This document shows positions 25,213 to 35,019 of a DNA stretch of 64,000 nt, piece by piece (positions within the stretch are counted from its first letter, which is position 1; the number at the start of each line of letters is the position of its first letter). The stretch is from Chloroflexota bacterium (GTDB lineage Bacteria > Chloroflexota > UBA11872): positions 113,803-177,802 of the forward strand of contig JAJDUU010000025.1 of assembly GCA_022826485.1 (NCBI GenBank), given 5' to 3'. The notes under the pieces are model-generated. The model was not told the DNA's origin. It saw only the letters and a list, made by a program, of their open reading frames with translations, and did not search any database. A program made the translations under genes and the position numbers.

Positions 25213-26979
25213 TCAGCCCGGCGTCACGTACCTCAGGTCCCAGTCGCCGAACGTATGCAGCGGCGTGACTCGGGCGTCGATGTTCGGTTCGCCCTCGGCC
25301 CGCCAGGCGTCGATTTCCTCGCGGTGCCCCAGGCGGCGCAGCGCGTTCCACATCCCGCCGTAGTGGGCCCGCCCGCCGCCGCCGGCGGAGTCCCAAAAGA
25401 ACATGTGCTCGGCGCCGGCGTCGTAGATGTCCGCCGCCCGCCGCCGCAGGTCCCCTGGGGGCATGTGCCGCGGCATGACGTTCGGCGCCAGGGTCACCGG
25501 CGTCCCCCGCACGAGGTCCACGAAGAACTGCAGCGAGGCCGGGTCGGTCCACGCCGGCGTGGTGCTATCGAGGTCGGGCTCCGAGGTGTAGGGAATGATC
25601 GTGTCGACCAGACCCTGCGCCACCCACTGCCGTAAATCGATGGCGTTCTCCAGGTTCTCGGCGTCGCTGCTCAGCACGACCGCCGAAAGGTGGAACGGCT
25701 CGGAGCGCCGCTGTTGGGTCGCGCACTCATCCAGCGCCTGCCGCACCTCGCGCATGAACTGCGTCAGGACTTCGGCGCGGAAGTGCAGCCAGCGCGAATC
25801 GAGCGGATCGAGCGCGCGCGAGTCCAGACCGAACTGCCGTTGAAACGCCTCGACCAGCGGTGGCTCGTATTCGACCAGCGGCGGCCGGCGGCAATACAGC
25901 AGACACACGCCGTCGATCGGGCGTCGGCACATCTCGCGCAGCAGCTCGACCACGTGCGCGCGCACCTCGGGATAGGTGTAGGCCAGGCGGGGCGTCCGGC
26001 GACCCTCGCGGTTGACGCCGCGCCACTCGGGATGCCGTTCGTAGACGCTGTTGCCCCAGTTGAAATGATCGTAGGGCGGCGGAAAGCGAAACCCCGCCAC
26101 GCGGTAGGCCGCGTGCAGCTCGAGGCCGATCTCGTGCGCGTAGTCCGCCGCCACATCGAACGGATCGATGTTCTGCTCCCGCAGCACGCGGCGGCTCTCG
26201 ACGTGCAGGCGGTCGAAGACCCGGGCGAAGTCGCCCAGCCCGTTGAAGGTGGCTTCGCGTCCCGACTCGGTGTGGGAGAACATCAAGTCGCCGCGACCGA
26301 CTTCCCAGTAGAGCCGGGAGAAGTCGGTGTCGCGATAGGGCTCGATCTCGCGCTGGATGTCCCGCGCCGAGGTCAGCCGCCAGAGACCCAGCGGGCCGTT
26401 GGCGTCCTGGTGGGCGAACAGCCGCCGGGTGTCGCGGCGCGCCGCGTCCGCCTGAACGGCCCCGGTTTCGGAGGCGTCGAGCGGCACTAGCTTGACATAA
26501 GCCACGCGGGCGCACCCGCACTGCACGGAACCGGGTCCATCGCCCGGCGCCATTCGTCCCGTCACCTGGCTCAGGACGAGCGTGCGCCCCGTGAGGTCGG
26601 CGGTCTTCCAGAACATCTCGACCAGCGACTCTGGGGTCTCGCGGTCGTGCGGCAGCTTCAAGAGCGTGGGCACGGGTTCGTCGCTCAGGCGGACCTCGAG
26701 CTCGAGGCCGCCGCCTTCGTCGACCGCGCGTCCCGGCAGCACCCCGATCGACACCGCATGCCAGCCGTCCGCGTCCAGCGGCAGGTGGATCTCGGGCGCC
26801 GCGGTCTCCGGCCCCGCCATCAGCATCACGCCGGACAGTCCGTCGGCGGTGTAGCTCACCGTGCGCCAGTGCCGGCGTTTGGGCGTGGGCGACAGCGCGT
26901 GGGCCGGGCGACAGCGTGAAAGGTCCGTCAGGTATAGCGGCTCGGCGGCGAGCGCCCGATCGGCAATGGCTTCACGCAT
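25213..26979 (-). CDS. Putative family 10-like TIM-barrel glycosidase or hydrolase
   Basis: A 588-residue soluble protein without signal peptide. The first ~180 residues look like beta-rich sandwich domains, and the remainder looks like a TIM barrel of the GHL10/alpha-amylase-like hypothetical hydrolase group: FDVAADYAHEIGLELHAAYRV, ARLAY-type TYPEVRAHVVELL, RRPIDGVCLLYCR, and the terminal IYDAGAEHMFFWDS. Acidic residues near the strand ends could be catalytic, but I cannot name the pair. The start at 26979 overlaps the DapA-like gene stop by 8 bp, and a second in-frame start is at 27003. The overlap implies co-translation with the aldolase-type gene, so a carbohydrate or sugar-acid role is likely. 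Confidence 0.55.
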   Translation of the reverse strand: MREAIADRALAAEPLYLTDLSRCRPAHALSPTPKRRHWRTVSYTADGLSGVMLMAGPETAAPEIHLPLDADGWHAVSIGVLPGRAVDEGGGLELEVRLSDEPVPTLLKLPHDRETPESLVEMFWKTADLTGRTLVLSQVTGRMAPGDGPGSVQCGCARVAYVKLVPLDASETGAVQADAARRDTRRLFAHQDANGPLGLWRLTSARDIQREIEPYRDTDFSRLYWEVGRGDLMFSHTESGREATFNGLGDFARVFDRLHVESRRVLREQNIDPFDVAADYAHEIGLELHAAYRVAGFRFPPPYDHFNWGNSVYERHPEWRGVNREGRRTPRLAYTYPEVRAHVVELLREMCRRPIDGVCLLYCRRPPLVEYEPPLVEAFQRQFGLDSRALDPLDSRWLHFRAEVLTQFMREVRQALDECATQQRRSEPFHLSAVVLSSDAENLENAIDLRQWVAQGLVDTIIPYTSEPDLDSTTPAWTDPASLQFFVDLVRGTPVTLAPNVMPRHMPPGDLRRRAADIYDAGAEHMFFWDSAGGGGRAHYGGMWNALRRLGHREEIDAWRAEGEPNIDARVTPLHTFGDWDLRYVTPG

Positions 26980-27877
26980 TGGGCAGCGGCCAGTCCAGCC
27001 CATCGAGGAAGTCGCGCAACGCGGCCATCTCGGCGTCGCTGGGATTGGGCGCGGGCGAGCGGCGCCATCGCGGCGCGGTGCCGAAGAGCTCCGGCAGGGC
27101 GTGCCGCACCAACCCGTCCCAGCCGTAGGTGGTGGCCGCGGCGTAGTCGCGCAGCGGCAGCTCCCAGCGCGTCACGAGACGCCAGGCGCTCGCCAGATCG
27201 TCCGCGCGCACCGCCGACCAGTACGCGAAGGCCGGATCCGGGTGGCTGCACACGAAGTAGTCGAGCCACGCGGGACACCACTCGTGGGACGCCAGTATGT
27301 GGTGTCGTCGGAGGCCCCCGCCGCCCGCCACCGTCCAGCGGTCGCCCCAGCGCATGCCCATCTCGTGCGCGTAATCCAGCGATGCGTCCTCCTTGAAGGC
27401 GCAGACTCCGGGCACGGACGCGAGAGCCTCGCACGTGGCGAACGGCACGTCGCCCACCAGCATCACCGGAATGACGTCGGCGACGGCCGTGTAGTAGTCC
27501 GCCAGCGACTCGGGCGTGCCCGGCATGGCGATGGGGGGGCGCACCATGTAGAGATCGAACTTCAGGTCACGGAGGCGCCGCCCAAACTCGATGCACTTCG
27601 GCAGGCCCCACATGTTGTCGCAGGCCACGGTGAGCGCCCGACCGGCTACCTGACGCGCCACCGCGTCGTGCACGTCGGCCACCTCGCCGTCGGTCAGCAG
27701 CGACATGAGGCTGTTGCCCCAGGTGAGCATCACGACGCCGCAGCCGGCGTCCAGCGACCGCTCGATCATGCGCGAGAGCGCGGCATAGTCGATCTGCCCG
27801 TCCTCGCTGAACGCCACCGGGACGGAGTTGATCGGCCCGCGCAGTCGCTCGCGAATCTCGGATTGCAGCGAATTCAC
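26972..27877 (-). CDS. DapA-family (dihydrodipicolinate synthase-like) aldolase
   Basis: A 301-residue TIM-barrel enzyme of the DHDPS/N-acetylneuraminate lyase superfamily. The Schiff-base lysine is Lys162 in CAFKEDAS, and the strand ending DLYMVRPP near 108-115 holds the position of the catalytic tyrosine. Family members condense or cleave pyruvate with aldehydes or act on sugar acids. The neighbouring genes (TIM-barrel hydrolase downstream with an 8-bp overlap, a sugar isomerase divergent) suggest a sugar-acid catabolic role rather than lysine biosynthesis. The first of the two genes on this strand, it shares a 310-bp divergent intergenic region with the isomerase. Confidence 0.8.
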   Translation of the reverse strand: MNSLQSEIRERLRGPINSVPVAFSEDGQIDYAALSRMIERSLDAGCGVVMLTWGNSLMSLLTDGEVADVHDAVARQVAGRALTVACDNMWGLPKCIEFGRRLRDLKFDLYMVRPPIAMPGTPESLADYYTAVADVIPVMLVGDVPFATCEALASVPGVCAFKEDASLDYAHEMGMRWGDRWTVAGGGGLRRHHILASHEWCPAWLDYFVCSHPDPAFAYWSAVRADDLASAWRLVTRWELPLRDYAAATTYGWDGLVRHALPELFGTAPRWRRSPAPNPSDAEMAALRDFLDGLDWPLPNA

Positions 27878-28187
27878 GCGACCTCCACCCGTTGCCTCCC
27901 GCCGGCGACAGCCGCCGCGGCGGCATCACCGCGGCTCACGAGAGGCACTGTACGCCCTGCTCAGCGTGGCCGGCAGTCGGCGCCGCGCGCGGCGTCTCGC
28001 AGTAGCGGCGGCTGCTAGGTAGACTCATGCCCCATGACGCTCCTGCCCTCGTTTTCAAGCGCACTGCGCGTTTGTGAATGTCCCACTGCGGATTGTCCGT
28101 GATGGGTATTGGCATGGTCCCGAGCGGGTGGCGGCGCGCCGGCGTCCCAGCGCCGGAAACCACGGACCGACTCGGAGCGCCGCTGCG
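27878..28187. promoter_or_regulatory. Divergent intergenic region
   Basis: 310 bp between the divergent DapA-like and isomerase genes. Promoters for both directions should lie here. I see no clear operator palindrome or riboswitch; an open frame from 28074 into the isomerase gene is likely noncoding in its first 38 codons. Confidence 0.45.
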
Positions 28188-28979
28188 ATGAAGCTGGCCT
28201 GCATGACCAGCGTGTTCGCCGGTGATCCCATCGAGGCGGCCGTCGTCAAGATCGCGGAAGCCGGCTTTCGCTTCGTGGAGCTTTCGTCGGTCCATTGCGA
28301 CTACAACACCATGACCAACGCGTTGATCGACAACATCGCCCACGAGATTGCCCGCAACGGCCTGGAGGTCGTGGCCTACTACCCGGCCGACGCCGAGGAG
28401 AACTGGACCCGCATGCCGCGCATGTTCGAGGTCGCGTCGCGGCTGGGGGCCAGTCGCGTGGTGGCGGAATGCGCCAATCTCAGCAAGGCCCGCGAGCTCG
28501 AGCCGCTGTGCCAGAAGTTTCAGATCGATCTCGCCATCGCCAACCAGTGGCCCTACCCCTTCGGCCGCCCGTCGGATTACTCCGGGCTGAACGGATCGGT
28601 TGGAGCGCGTATCGGCGCGGGGCCGGACACGGGGTGGTTTGCAGCGGGCGGTCAGGACCCCGCGGAGCTGTTCGACATCGCCGGCGACCGCATCAAGGTA
28701 GTGCACCTCAAGGACGTGGCCTCGGAGGGCGAATACTGTCCGGTGGACCTGGGCGACGGCGTCGCGCCGCTTGAGCCGTTCATGGCCGGATTGGCCGCGC
28801 AGGGTTTCGAAGGTCCCCTGACCGTCGCGCGCGATCCCGGCAAGCGCATCACCTTCGATATCGGGATCTTCGGCGACGCCACCTACGAAGTGCACGAAGA
28901 AGCCGTGCCCGACGACGAGATCATGCAGTCGCTGCGCCAGGCCAGAACGTGGGCGCTGGAGCACGGCGCCGTCGAGTAG
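28188..28979 (+). CDS. Sugar phosphate isomerase/epimerase (xylose-isomerase-like TIM barrel)
   Basis: A 263-residue protein of the AP-endonuclease-2/xylose-isomerase-like TIM-barrel family. Strand-end motifs seen: KLACMTSVF at the N-terminus, EAGFRFVELSS near 24-34, LGASRVVAECA near 89-99, RIKVVHLKDVASEGEYCPVDLGDG near 165-188, and a C-terminal LTVARDPG. His and Glu/Asp residues in these positions usually bind a divalent metal. The start at 28188 is the first with family sequence. Substrate unknown; the context suggests sugar or inositol-type catabolism. Confidence 0.8.
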   Translation: MKLACMTSVFAGDPIEAAVVKIAEAGFRFVELSSVHCDYNTMTNALIDNIAHEIARNGLEVVAYYPADAEENWTRMPRMFEVASRLGASRVVAECANLSKARELEPLCQKFQIDLAIANQWPYPFGRPSDYSGLNGSVGARIGAGPDTGWFAAGGQDPAELFDIAGDRIKVVHLKDVASEGEYCPVDLGDGVAPLEPFMAGLAAQGFEGPLTVARDPGKRITFDIGIFGDATYEVHEEAVPDDEIMQSLRQARTWALEHGAVE

Positions 28980-29042
28980 CGCCCCCGCCGTCCCAATACC
29001 GAGCCTACGCGCCGCTACATGCGGGCCGTGGGTCGTGGCTCC

Positions 29043-29070
29043 CCGTCATTCCCGCGGAGGCGGGAATCCA
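29043..29070. repeat. Dispersed palindromic repeat, short form
   Basis: Copy reading CCGTCATTCCCGCGGAGGCGGGAATCCA, with CCCGC/GCGGG arms instead of CCGGC/GCCGG. It lies between the isomerase gene and the tRNA gene. Confidence 0.85.
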
Positions 29071-29199
29071 TCCCCAGTTGCCAACCGACGAGTTGAGGGC
29101 ACCCGCCGGCGCTGAAGCCGCGTGCGGTACCCGGGTGCCAATGAAGCCCTATCCGCACCATTGCCTCGAGTCCGTCGCCGCCCGATAATTCAAGCATCG

Positions 29200-29272
29200 G
29201 CGGGGGTAGCTCAGTTGGCAGAGCGCTAGCCTTCCAAGCTGGATGTCGCGGGTTCGAGCCCCGTCCCCCGCT
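29200..29272 (+). tRNA. tRNA-Gly (anticodon TCC)
   Basis: A cloverleaf of 73 nt folds cleanly. Acceptor stem GCGGGGG (29200-29206) pairs with CCCCCGC (29265-29271), followed by discriminator T. The D arm is TAGCTCAGTTGGCAGAGC. The anticodon stem CTAGC/GCTGG encloses the loop CTTCCAA, giving anticodon TCC, which reads GGA glycine codons. The T arm carries GGTTCGAGCC. The 3' CCA is not encoded. Confidence 0.95.
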
Positions 29273-29432
29273 CCTAACAGAAGTGGATCGGCAAAAGCCG
29301 CCGATTCGCGGGGTTTCGCGACATCAAGCCTTCAGCCCGTCCGTGCCACGCCCCAACCTTCGTCCGCTATGCGTGGCGCCTTGCCGAGGAGTATGGTTGG
29401 CCCCACTCGCCGCGAGTAGGATCCTCCAGCAC

Positions 29433-30065
29433 ATGGCCAGCAGCCAATCCGACTACCCTGTTCAGTTCTCGGTCGACTACCCCGATCGACCTCTTAACCG
29501 GCTCACCACCCTTTTCCGGATCATCATGGTCATCCCCATCCTCGTCGTCGCGGTCTTGATACCTGGCTTCATCAACAGCGGCCAATTCGGCGGCTCGGAG
29601 CAGCTGGCAATCTCCATACCGCTCGTTTGGCTTCCCCTCGTCCTGATTCTGGTCTTCCGCCACAAGTACCCGCGCTGGTGGTTCGACTGGAATCTGGAAC
29701 TCAGCCGATTCGTCTACCGCGTCGAGGTCTACGCCATGGCCCTGCGCGACGAGTACCCCTCAACCGACGAGCACCAGGCCGTCCATCTCGACATCGACTA
29801 CCCCAACGCCGAGACCGACCTCAACCGCTGGCTGCCTCTCATCAAGTGGCTCCTGGCCATCCCCCACTACATCGTCTTGGCCATCCTCTCCATATTCGCC
29901 TTGATCGCCGTCGTGCTGGGCTGGATTATGGTCGTCATCACCGCCCGATATCCGCGCGCGCTCTTCGACTTCGTGGTCGGCGTCATTCGGTACGGCGCCC
30001 GCGTCCAGGCCTACGCCTACATGCTCACCACTGACCGCTACCCACCCTTCAGCATTAACCCCTAA
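29433..30065 (+). CDS. DUF4389-like membrane protein
   Basis: A 210-residue membrane protein of the DUF4389 type. It has a hydrophobic helix near 26-46 and another near 60-75, then the signature FRHKYPRWWFDWNLELSRFVYRV-type region, where FDWNLELSRF and a Tyr-Arg-Val-x-x-Tyr pattern recur. Two more helices lie near 130-165, followed by a second similar block LFDFVVGVIRYGARVQAYAY. This internal near-repeat is typical of the family. Function unknown. Start ATG 29433 (MASSQSDYPVQF); the open frame begins 50 codons earlier across the tRNA-proximal gap. Confidence 0.75.
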   Translation: MASSQSDYPVQFSVDYPDRPLNRLTTLFRIIMVIPILVVAVLIPGFINSGQFGGSEQLAISIPLVWLPLVLILVFRHKYPRWWFDWNLELSRFVYRVEVYAMALRDEYPSTDEHQAVHLDIDYPNAETDLNRWLPLIKWLLAIPHYIVLAILSIFALIAVVLGWIMVVITARYPRALFDFVVGVIRYGARVQAYAYMLTTDRYPPFSINP

Positions 30066-30460
30066 GCGCCAACACCGCGCCGCCGACGGGCTCCGAGTCT
30101 GCGATCTGCCGCGGGCGCCGCCGCAACCGCCCGTGTCGTCGCTGAGGGTTGCGCGACTTCGCCTGGTCGACCGTGAATTGGACCAAGACTTACCGAGAAA
30201 ACGACGGCAATCGGGCAAGGTTCGAATGGTCCGGCTGCTCGGCAACGCAATCGCCTGAGGTCGGATGTGTTCGCGGGGATTGGACCGAGGCGTCTGCCGG
30301 GGGAGGACCTTGCCAAGCATGGACGACTGCACGGTGGCGCAACTGCCTGCTACGATCACGCGCCGTCACGGTCTCGCCCGCGGGGTATGCAGGGCGGACT
30401 GTCTCAGGAATAGCGACAAGTGCGGGTGGGCGCTGGAATAGCCCCTTCGAAGTGAGATTC
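30066..30460. other. 395-bp intergenic region
   Basis: Between the DUF4389 gene and the protease gene. The protease reading frame is open back to 30149, but the lipoprotein signal starts at 30461, so I treat the upstream part as noncoding. I see no repeat element, tRNA or riboswitch here. Confidence 0.5.
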
Positions 30461-33400
30461 ATGCGTCTTCGTCTGAAGCTAGCGGCGGTCGTTGCCACGG
30501 TCGCGCTGTCGCTGCTGGTAGTGGCGGCATGCGGCGACGAAGTTCCACCCGCCCCCGATCCGACGCCGACGGCCACCGCCACACCTGTGGCGGTCGCGCC
30601 GACGCCAACTCCCGAGCCGACACCCACGACCGCCGTCACCCGCGTGGCCGCGGCGCCCACGCCCACTGCAACGCCGATTCCCGCCACGCCGACGCCGACG
30701 CCGACTCCAGAGCCCACGCCCACCCCAACGCCGGAACCGACGGCCACGCCGACGCCGGAGCCCACCGCAACGCCAACGCCCGAACCCACGCCCACCCCAA
30801 CTCCTGCACCCACGCCCACGCCAACCCCGGCGCCCACGCCGACCCCAACGCCCGAGCCCACGCCCACGCCGACTCCGGAACCCACCCCAACGCCCGAAGC
30901 CACCCCCGCGGTTGCCGTGCCAACCGACCCGGATGCGCCTCTGGCCTTCGATCCCACCGTGGTTCGCGGCACCTTGAGCAACGGCCTCGTCTACTACGTC
31001 AAGCACAACGAGGAGCCGCGCAATCGGGCTCACCTATCGCTGATCGTGAAGGCCGGCTCGATTCTTGAAGAAGAGGATCAGCGCGGGCTGGCGCACTTCG
31101 TCGAACACATGGCGTTCAACGGCACCGAGCGATTCGCCAAGCAGGAAATCGTCGAATACCTCGAATCCATCGGCAGCAACTTCGGGCCGGACGTCAACGC
31201 GTCAACGGGCTTCGACTCCACCCAATACTTCGTCGAGATTCCGACCGACGATCCGGAGATTCTGGAGAAGGCGTTTCAGATTCTCAGCGAGTGGGCCTTC
31301 GCCATCGCGTTCGCGCCGGAAGAAGTGGAGCTCGAGCGCGGCGTGATCCTGGAAGAGTGGCGCTTGAGGCGGGGCTTTGGCGCGCGATTCCAGGACAACT
31401 GGTTTCCGCTGATCTTTGGCGACTCTCGCTACAACGAGCGAAGCACAATTGGGCTGCCCGAAGTCTTCCAGAACGCTCCGGCCCAGCGCCTGGTGGACTT
31501 CTACCAGCAGTGGTACCGGCCCGACTTGATGGCCGTGATCGCCGTGGGCGACTTCGACACCGAGGCGATCGTGGCGAAGGTGCGGAAGTACTTTGCGCCG
31601 CCCCCGGAGGGCGAGGCCGGCCAGGCGGGCGCCGCCGAAGGGCCGCCCACCGATCGGCCACGCTACGGCGTGCCGGATCACGCCGAGCCGCGGGTCAATG
31701 TGTTCAGCGATCCCGAGGCGCCCTCGACGCGGATGTTCCTGGTACGAACGCTCCCGCCCGATTCGGGCGACGACGTGGCGGCGCTGCGGCGCCTGATTGT
31801 GGAGCGATTGGCGTTCATGATGCTCAATGCTCGCTTCTTCGAACGGGGTCAGGCTGAGAATCCCCCGTATCTCGGGGCCAGCGGCCAGCGCGGGGCGTTT
31901 GTCGAGGCCGTCGACCTCGTGCAGTTTGGCGCGTGGGTGGAGCAGGACGCCGTCGAGCCGGGGTTTGCGGCGCTGCTGGAGGAGACGCAGCGCGCGCGAC
32001 AGCACGGATTTACCCAGTCTGAGCTGGACCGCGAGAAGACCAACCTGTTGAGTGCCGCGGAGCGCGTCTACAAGGAACGCGACCAGTTGGAGTCGGTCAA
32101 TTTGGCCCGGGAGTACACGGACCACTTTCTCAGCGGCATCCCGGTTCCCGGCGTCGAGGCCGAGTGGGCGCTTTACCAGGCGTTGCTTCCCCAGATTTCA
32201 CTGGCGGAGGTCGATGCCGTGGCAGCCACCTGGAGCGAGCCTGGGAATACCGTGCTCCTGGTGATGCGGCCCGAAGGAACCGACGGCAAGTCGGATGAAG
32301 AGCTGGAGTCCGAGTTGCAGGCCCAACTCGCGGCAGCCGACACGCTGGAGGTCGAGCCCTACGAGGACGAGGTCGCTGACGTGCCGTTGCTGGCCACGAT
32401 CCCGGCGGCGGGCAGCATCACCAGTGAAGAAGCCATCGAGTCCATCGACGCCGTCAAGTGGACGCTGTCCAACGGGGTCACGGTGATCGCGAAGCAGACC
32501 GACTTCAAGAATGACGAAGTCATATTCGGCGCGTTCAGTCCGGGCGGACACTCGCTGGTCGACGACGCCGACCACGTGTCCGCCACCTACGCCGCCACAT
32601 TGGTCTCGGGGAGCGGCGTGGGCCCACACGACAACGTGGCCCTGGACAAGCTGCTCGCCGGCAAGCGGGTGTCCGTGTCGCCCTACATCAGCGAGCTGTA
32701 TGAGGGCTTCAGCGGCAGCTCGTCGCCGGAAGACATGGAAACGCTGTTTCAACTGATCCATCTCTATGCGACCGCGCCCAGGCTGGACCCGGTGTACTTC
32801 TCGAACTTCGAGACCAGCCTGCGCACCAGCGCCGAGACGCGCGCCGACCAACCGGACGCCGTGTTCTCCGACACACTGAACTCTGCATACAGTCAGAATC
32901 ACTTCCGTCGCCGGCCACTCACGCTCGAGCTGGTGGACGAGCTCAGCCTGGAGCGCGCGGAAGCGGTCTACGCCGATCGCTTCGCGGATCTGGGCGACGC
33001 GACCTTCGTGTTCGTTGGGGCCTTTGACTGGGACACCCTGCGATCGCTGACGGCAACCTACGTGGCCAGCCTGCCGACCACCGGGCGCGTCGAGCAGTGG
33101 CGGGACGTGGGGGTCGATCGACCGGCCGGGCTGGAGGAGCACGTCGTCCGCAGCGGCATCGAACCTCGCAGCAGGTCGGCGGTGGTGTTCGCCGGCGACA
33201 TGGCATGGAGTCTCCAGGAGGCGCTCACGCTCACGGTGGTGGGGGAAATGCTCCAGATCCGTCTGCGCGAGAGTTTGCGAGAGGCGCTCGGCGGCACCTA
33301 CAGCGTCGGCGCAATCACCAGAGCCACCCGGTTCCCGGAACCTGAGTTTTTGCTCTATGTGATCTTCGGCAGCGACCCCGCACGCGCGGACGAGCTGTTT

Positions 33401-33691
33401 GACGCAATCTTCGAGGAGATCGATTGGCTGCGTGACGGCGGCGAGCAGGACTACCTCGACACGGTCAAGGAGCTGCTGCGCACGCCTCGCGAGGAGCAGC
33501 TCCGCGACAACGGCTTCTGGCGCGGCCAGATTGAATCCGTGGTGCAGCGAGACGGGGAGTTCTCAGCGATTCTCGACTTCGAGGAGCGGCTGGACGCCGT
33601 GACCCTGGAGCAAGTCTCCGCCGCGGCCCGGCTCTACCTCACCGACGACCGCTACCTGCGCGTGGTGCTGCTGCCCGAAGAGGACGGGTAG
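30461..33691 (+). CDS. M16-family zinc protease lipoprotein
   Basis: A 1076-residue secreted lipoprotein. A signal peptide ends in a lipobox VVAAC with the lipid-carrying Cys near residue 26. A Thr-Pro-Glu-rich stalk of about 120 residues follows (about 31-150) and should hold the catalytic part away from the membrane. Two M16 (pitrilysin/insulinase-type) halves follow. The first carries the inverted zinc motif HFVEH at 212-216 and the downstream Glu region ERGVILEEW near 292. The second half, from about 660, looks like the non-catalytic partner domain. Expected role: degradation of peptides outside the cell or in the envelope. Start chosen for the signal peptide; AGTGAGA lies just upstream. 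Confidence 0.85.
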   Translation: MRLRLKLAAVVATVALSLLVVAACGDEVPPAPDPTPTATATPVAVAPTPTPEPTPTTAVTRVAAAPTPTATPIPATPTPTPTPEPTPTPTPEPTATPTPEPTATPTPEPTPTPTPAPTPTPTPAPTPTPTPEPTPTPTPEPTPTPEATPAVAVPTDPDAPLAFDPTVVRGTLSNGLVYYVKHNEEPRNRAHLSLIVKAGSILEEEDQRGLAHFVEHMAFNGTERFAKQEIVEYLESIGSNFGPDVNASTGFDSTQYFVEIPTDDPEILEKAFQILSEWAFAIAFAPEEVELERGVILEEWRLRRGFGARFQDNWFPLIFGDSRYNERSTIGLPEVFQNAPAQRLVDFYQQWYRPDLMAVIAVGDFDTEAIVAKVRKYFAPPPEGEAGQAGAAEGPPTDRPRYGVPDHAEPRVNVFSDPEAPSTRMFLVRTLPPDSGDDVAALRRLIVERLAFMMLNARFFERGQAENPPYLGASGQRGAFVEAVDLVQFGAWVEQDAVEPGFAALLEETQRARQHGFTQSELDREKTNLLSAAERVYKERDQLESVNLAREYTDHFLSGIPVPGVEAEWALYQALLPQISLAEVDAVAATWSEPGNTVLLVMRPEGTDGKSDEELESELQAQLAAADTLEVEPYEDEVADVPLLATIPAAGSITSEEAIESIDAVKWTLSNGVTVIAKQTDFKNDEVIFGAFSPGGHSLVDDADHVSATYAATLVSGSGVGPHDNVALDKLLAGKRVSVSPYISELYEGFSGSSSPEDMETLFQLIHLYATAPRLDPVYFSNFETSLRTSAETRADQPDAVFSDTLNSAYSQNHFRRRPLTLELVDELSLERAEAVYADRFADLGDATFVFVGAFDWDTLRSLTATYVASLPTTGRVEQWRDVGVDRPAGLEEHVVRSGIEPRSRSAVVFAGDMAWSLQEALTLTVVGEMLQIRLRESLREALGGTYSVGAITRATRFPEPEFLLYVIFGSDPARADELFDAIFEEIDWLRDGGEQDYLDTVKELLRTPREEQLRDNGFWRGQIESVVQRDGEFSAILDFEERLDAVTLEQVSAAARLYLTDDRYLRVVLLPEEDG
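30552..30905 (+). repeat. Low-complexity Thr-Pro coding repeat
   Basis: Short-unit repeats built around CCNACNCC codons, coding for the Thr-Pro/Glu-Pro stalk of the M16 lipoprotein. The units are irregular and imperfect, so this is a codon-level slippage-prone tract, not a CRISPR array. Confidence 0.85.
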
Positions 33692-33742
33692 CCCGCGAGG
33701 GCGCCTGATCAGCCGCGCCAGGCTGCCGCATCCTTCACGATC

Positions 33743-34804
33743 TCAGTCAAACTCGCTCAGTCGGACCGTGCGGCCTTCCTCGCTGCTCTTGACGGCGGCG
33801 AAGGCGGTCTTGATCGACTTCAAGTTGTCGCGGCCGGAGGTCAGCGGCTCGCGGCCTTCCGTTACCGCGGTCATCATCTCGGCCATGCTGCCGCCGAAGG
33901 CGTCAGGGAACCACCGGCCCTCGATTGGGAAACGCACCCGGCGGTCGGGCTCGTCCTTGCGGGAGATTTCCACCCACTGGGGCGTGCCCACGATCGATCC
34001 CTCGACCCCGTCCAGATACCAGGTGTCGGAGTGAGCCGTTGGACTGGGCACGATGTTGTTGAAGTGCTCGGTGCAGAGCAGGTCGCCGCTGTCGAAGTGC
34101 ATGAGCAACGAGTGGCACAGGGGTGAGACCGCGTGCTGCCCCGGGACCAGCACGGTCGCGCAGCTCACGGCGTCTGGTGTACGCCCGGTGAAGTAGCGAG
34201 CCAGGTCGATGTAGTGGACGCCGTGGTCCACGATGTTGAAGTCCTTCAGTCGGCGCCACCAGCGGTCTGGCTGGTCCTGCCAGGACCTGCGCACGTGGGC
34301 CACGCTGTAGAGCGGGCCGCAGACGCCGCGGTCGATCAGCACCTTGATGGCGCGGTGAGCGGGCGCCCAACGCGCCTGCTGATTGATCATCAGTGGCACG
34401 CCCGCCTGCTCGGCACTGCGGACCATCTGCTTGGCGGACGCCCACTCCATGGCGAACGGCTTCTGCGACAAGATCGGCTTGCCCGCCGCCGCGATCTTGG
34501 GCAGGACGTCGGGCCGCACGCTGGCGTGCACGGCCAGGTCCACCACCTCGACCTCCGGATCGTCGACCAGCGCAGCCAGGCTCGTGCCGCCGCGTGGAAT
34601 GCCCCAGCGGCCCCGGGTCGATTCGACGGCTTGGGAATCGATGTCCATGCAGGCGACGACTTCGTAGCCGAAGTCGCGGTAGGCGGGCAGGTGGGCCGAG
34701 TTGGTGATGGCGCCGCAGCCGACGATGCCGATCTTGAGCCGCTGCCCGGTGGGCGGCTTGGGTGCGTAGTCTTCGGGTTTCAGGCCTAGCTCATCGAGAC
34801 GCAT
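33743..34804 (-). CDS. Gfo/Idh/MocA-family oxidoreductase
   Basis: A 353-residue NAD(P)-dependent oxidoreductase. An N-terminal Rossmann domain is visible at KIGIVGCGAITNSAHLPAY near 24-42, with the conserved Lys of the EKP motif as SQKPFAM near 113-119. The C-terminal alpha/beta domain holds DFNIVDHGVHYIDLARYFTG near 188-207, with the His that acts on sugar-type substrates. Family members oxidise inositols, sugars or related ring alcohols. It is divergent from the dioxygenase-like gene 215 bp away. Substrate unknown. Confidence 0.85.
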   Translation of the reverse strand: MRLDELGLKPEDYAPKPPTGQRLKIGIVGCGAITNSAHLPAYRDFGYEVVACMDIDSQAVESTRGRWGIPRGGTSLAALVDDPEVEVVDLAVHASVRPDVLPKIAAAGKPILSQKPFAMEWASAKQMVRSAEQAGVPLMINQQARWAPAHRAIKVLIDRGVCGPLYSVAHVRRSWQDQPDRWWRRLKDFNIVDHGVHYIDLARYFTGRTPDAVSCATVLVPGQHAVSPLCHSLLMHFDSGDLLCTEHFNNIVPSPTAHSDTWYLDGVEGSIVGTPQWVEISRKDEPDRRVRFPIEGRWFPDAFGGSMAEMMTAVTEGREPLTSGRDNLKSIKTAFAAVKSSEEGRTVRLSEFD

Positions 34805-35019
34805 ACCAAGCCACCGTCACCTGCGGCACCACCCTGCGTACCGTGCCACGCCGGCCGGTCGGGCGAGCAAGTCCGATTTGGGCGGGTGTCGCCTCGGTGG
34901 CAGATGGCGCGCCCGACGGAAAAATGCGCCAGCACGGCTTGCAATTTTGCTCCCCAGACCTGTGCCCATAAGCCATAATCAGGCATCCGCACACTCGTCT
35001 CTCTACGAGGCAGGGTCAC

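Noticed and set aside
29200..29272. tRNA-Gly as an integration site
   Set aside because: No repeat of the tRNA 3' end and no integrase gene were seen nearby.
30149..30460. N-terminal extension of the M16 protease
   Set aside because: The lipoprotein signal peptide starts at 30461 and would be buried if the protein began earlier.
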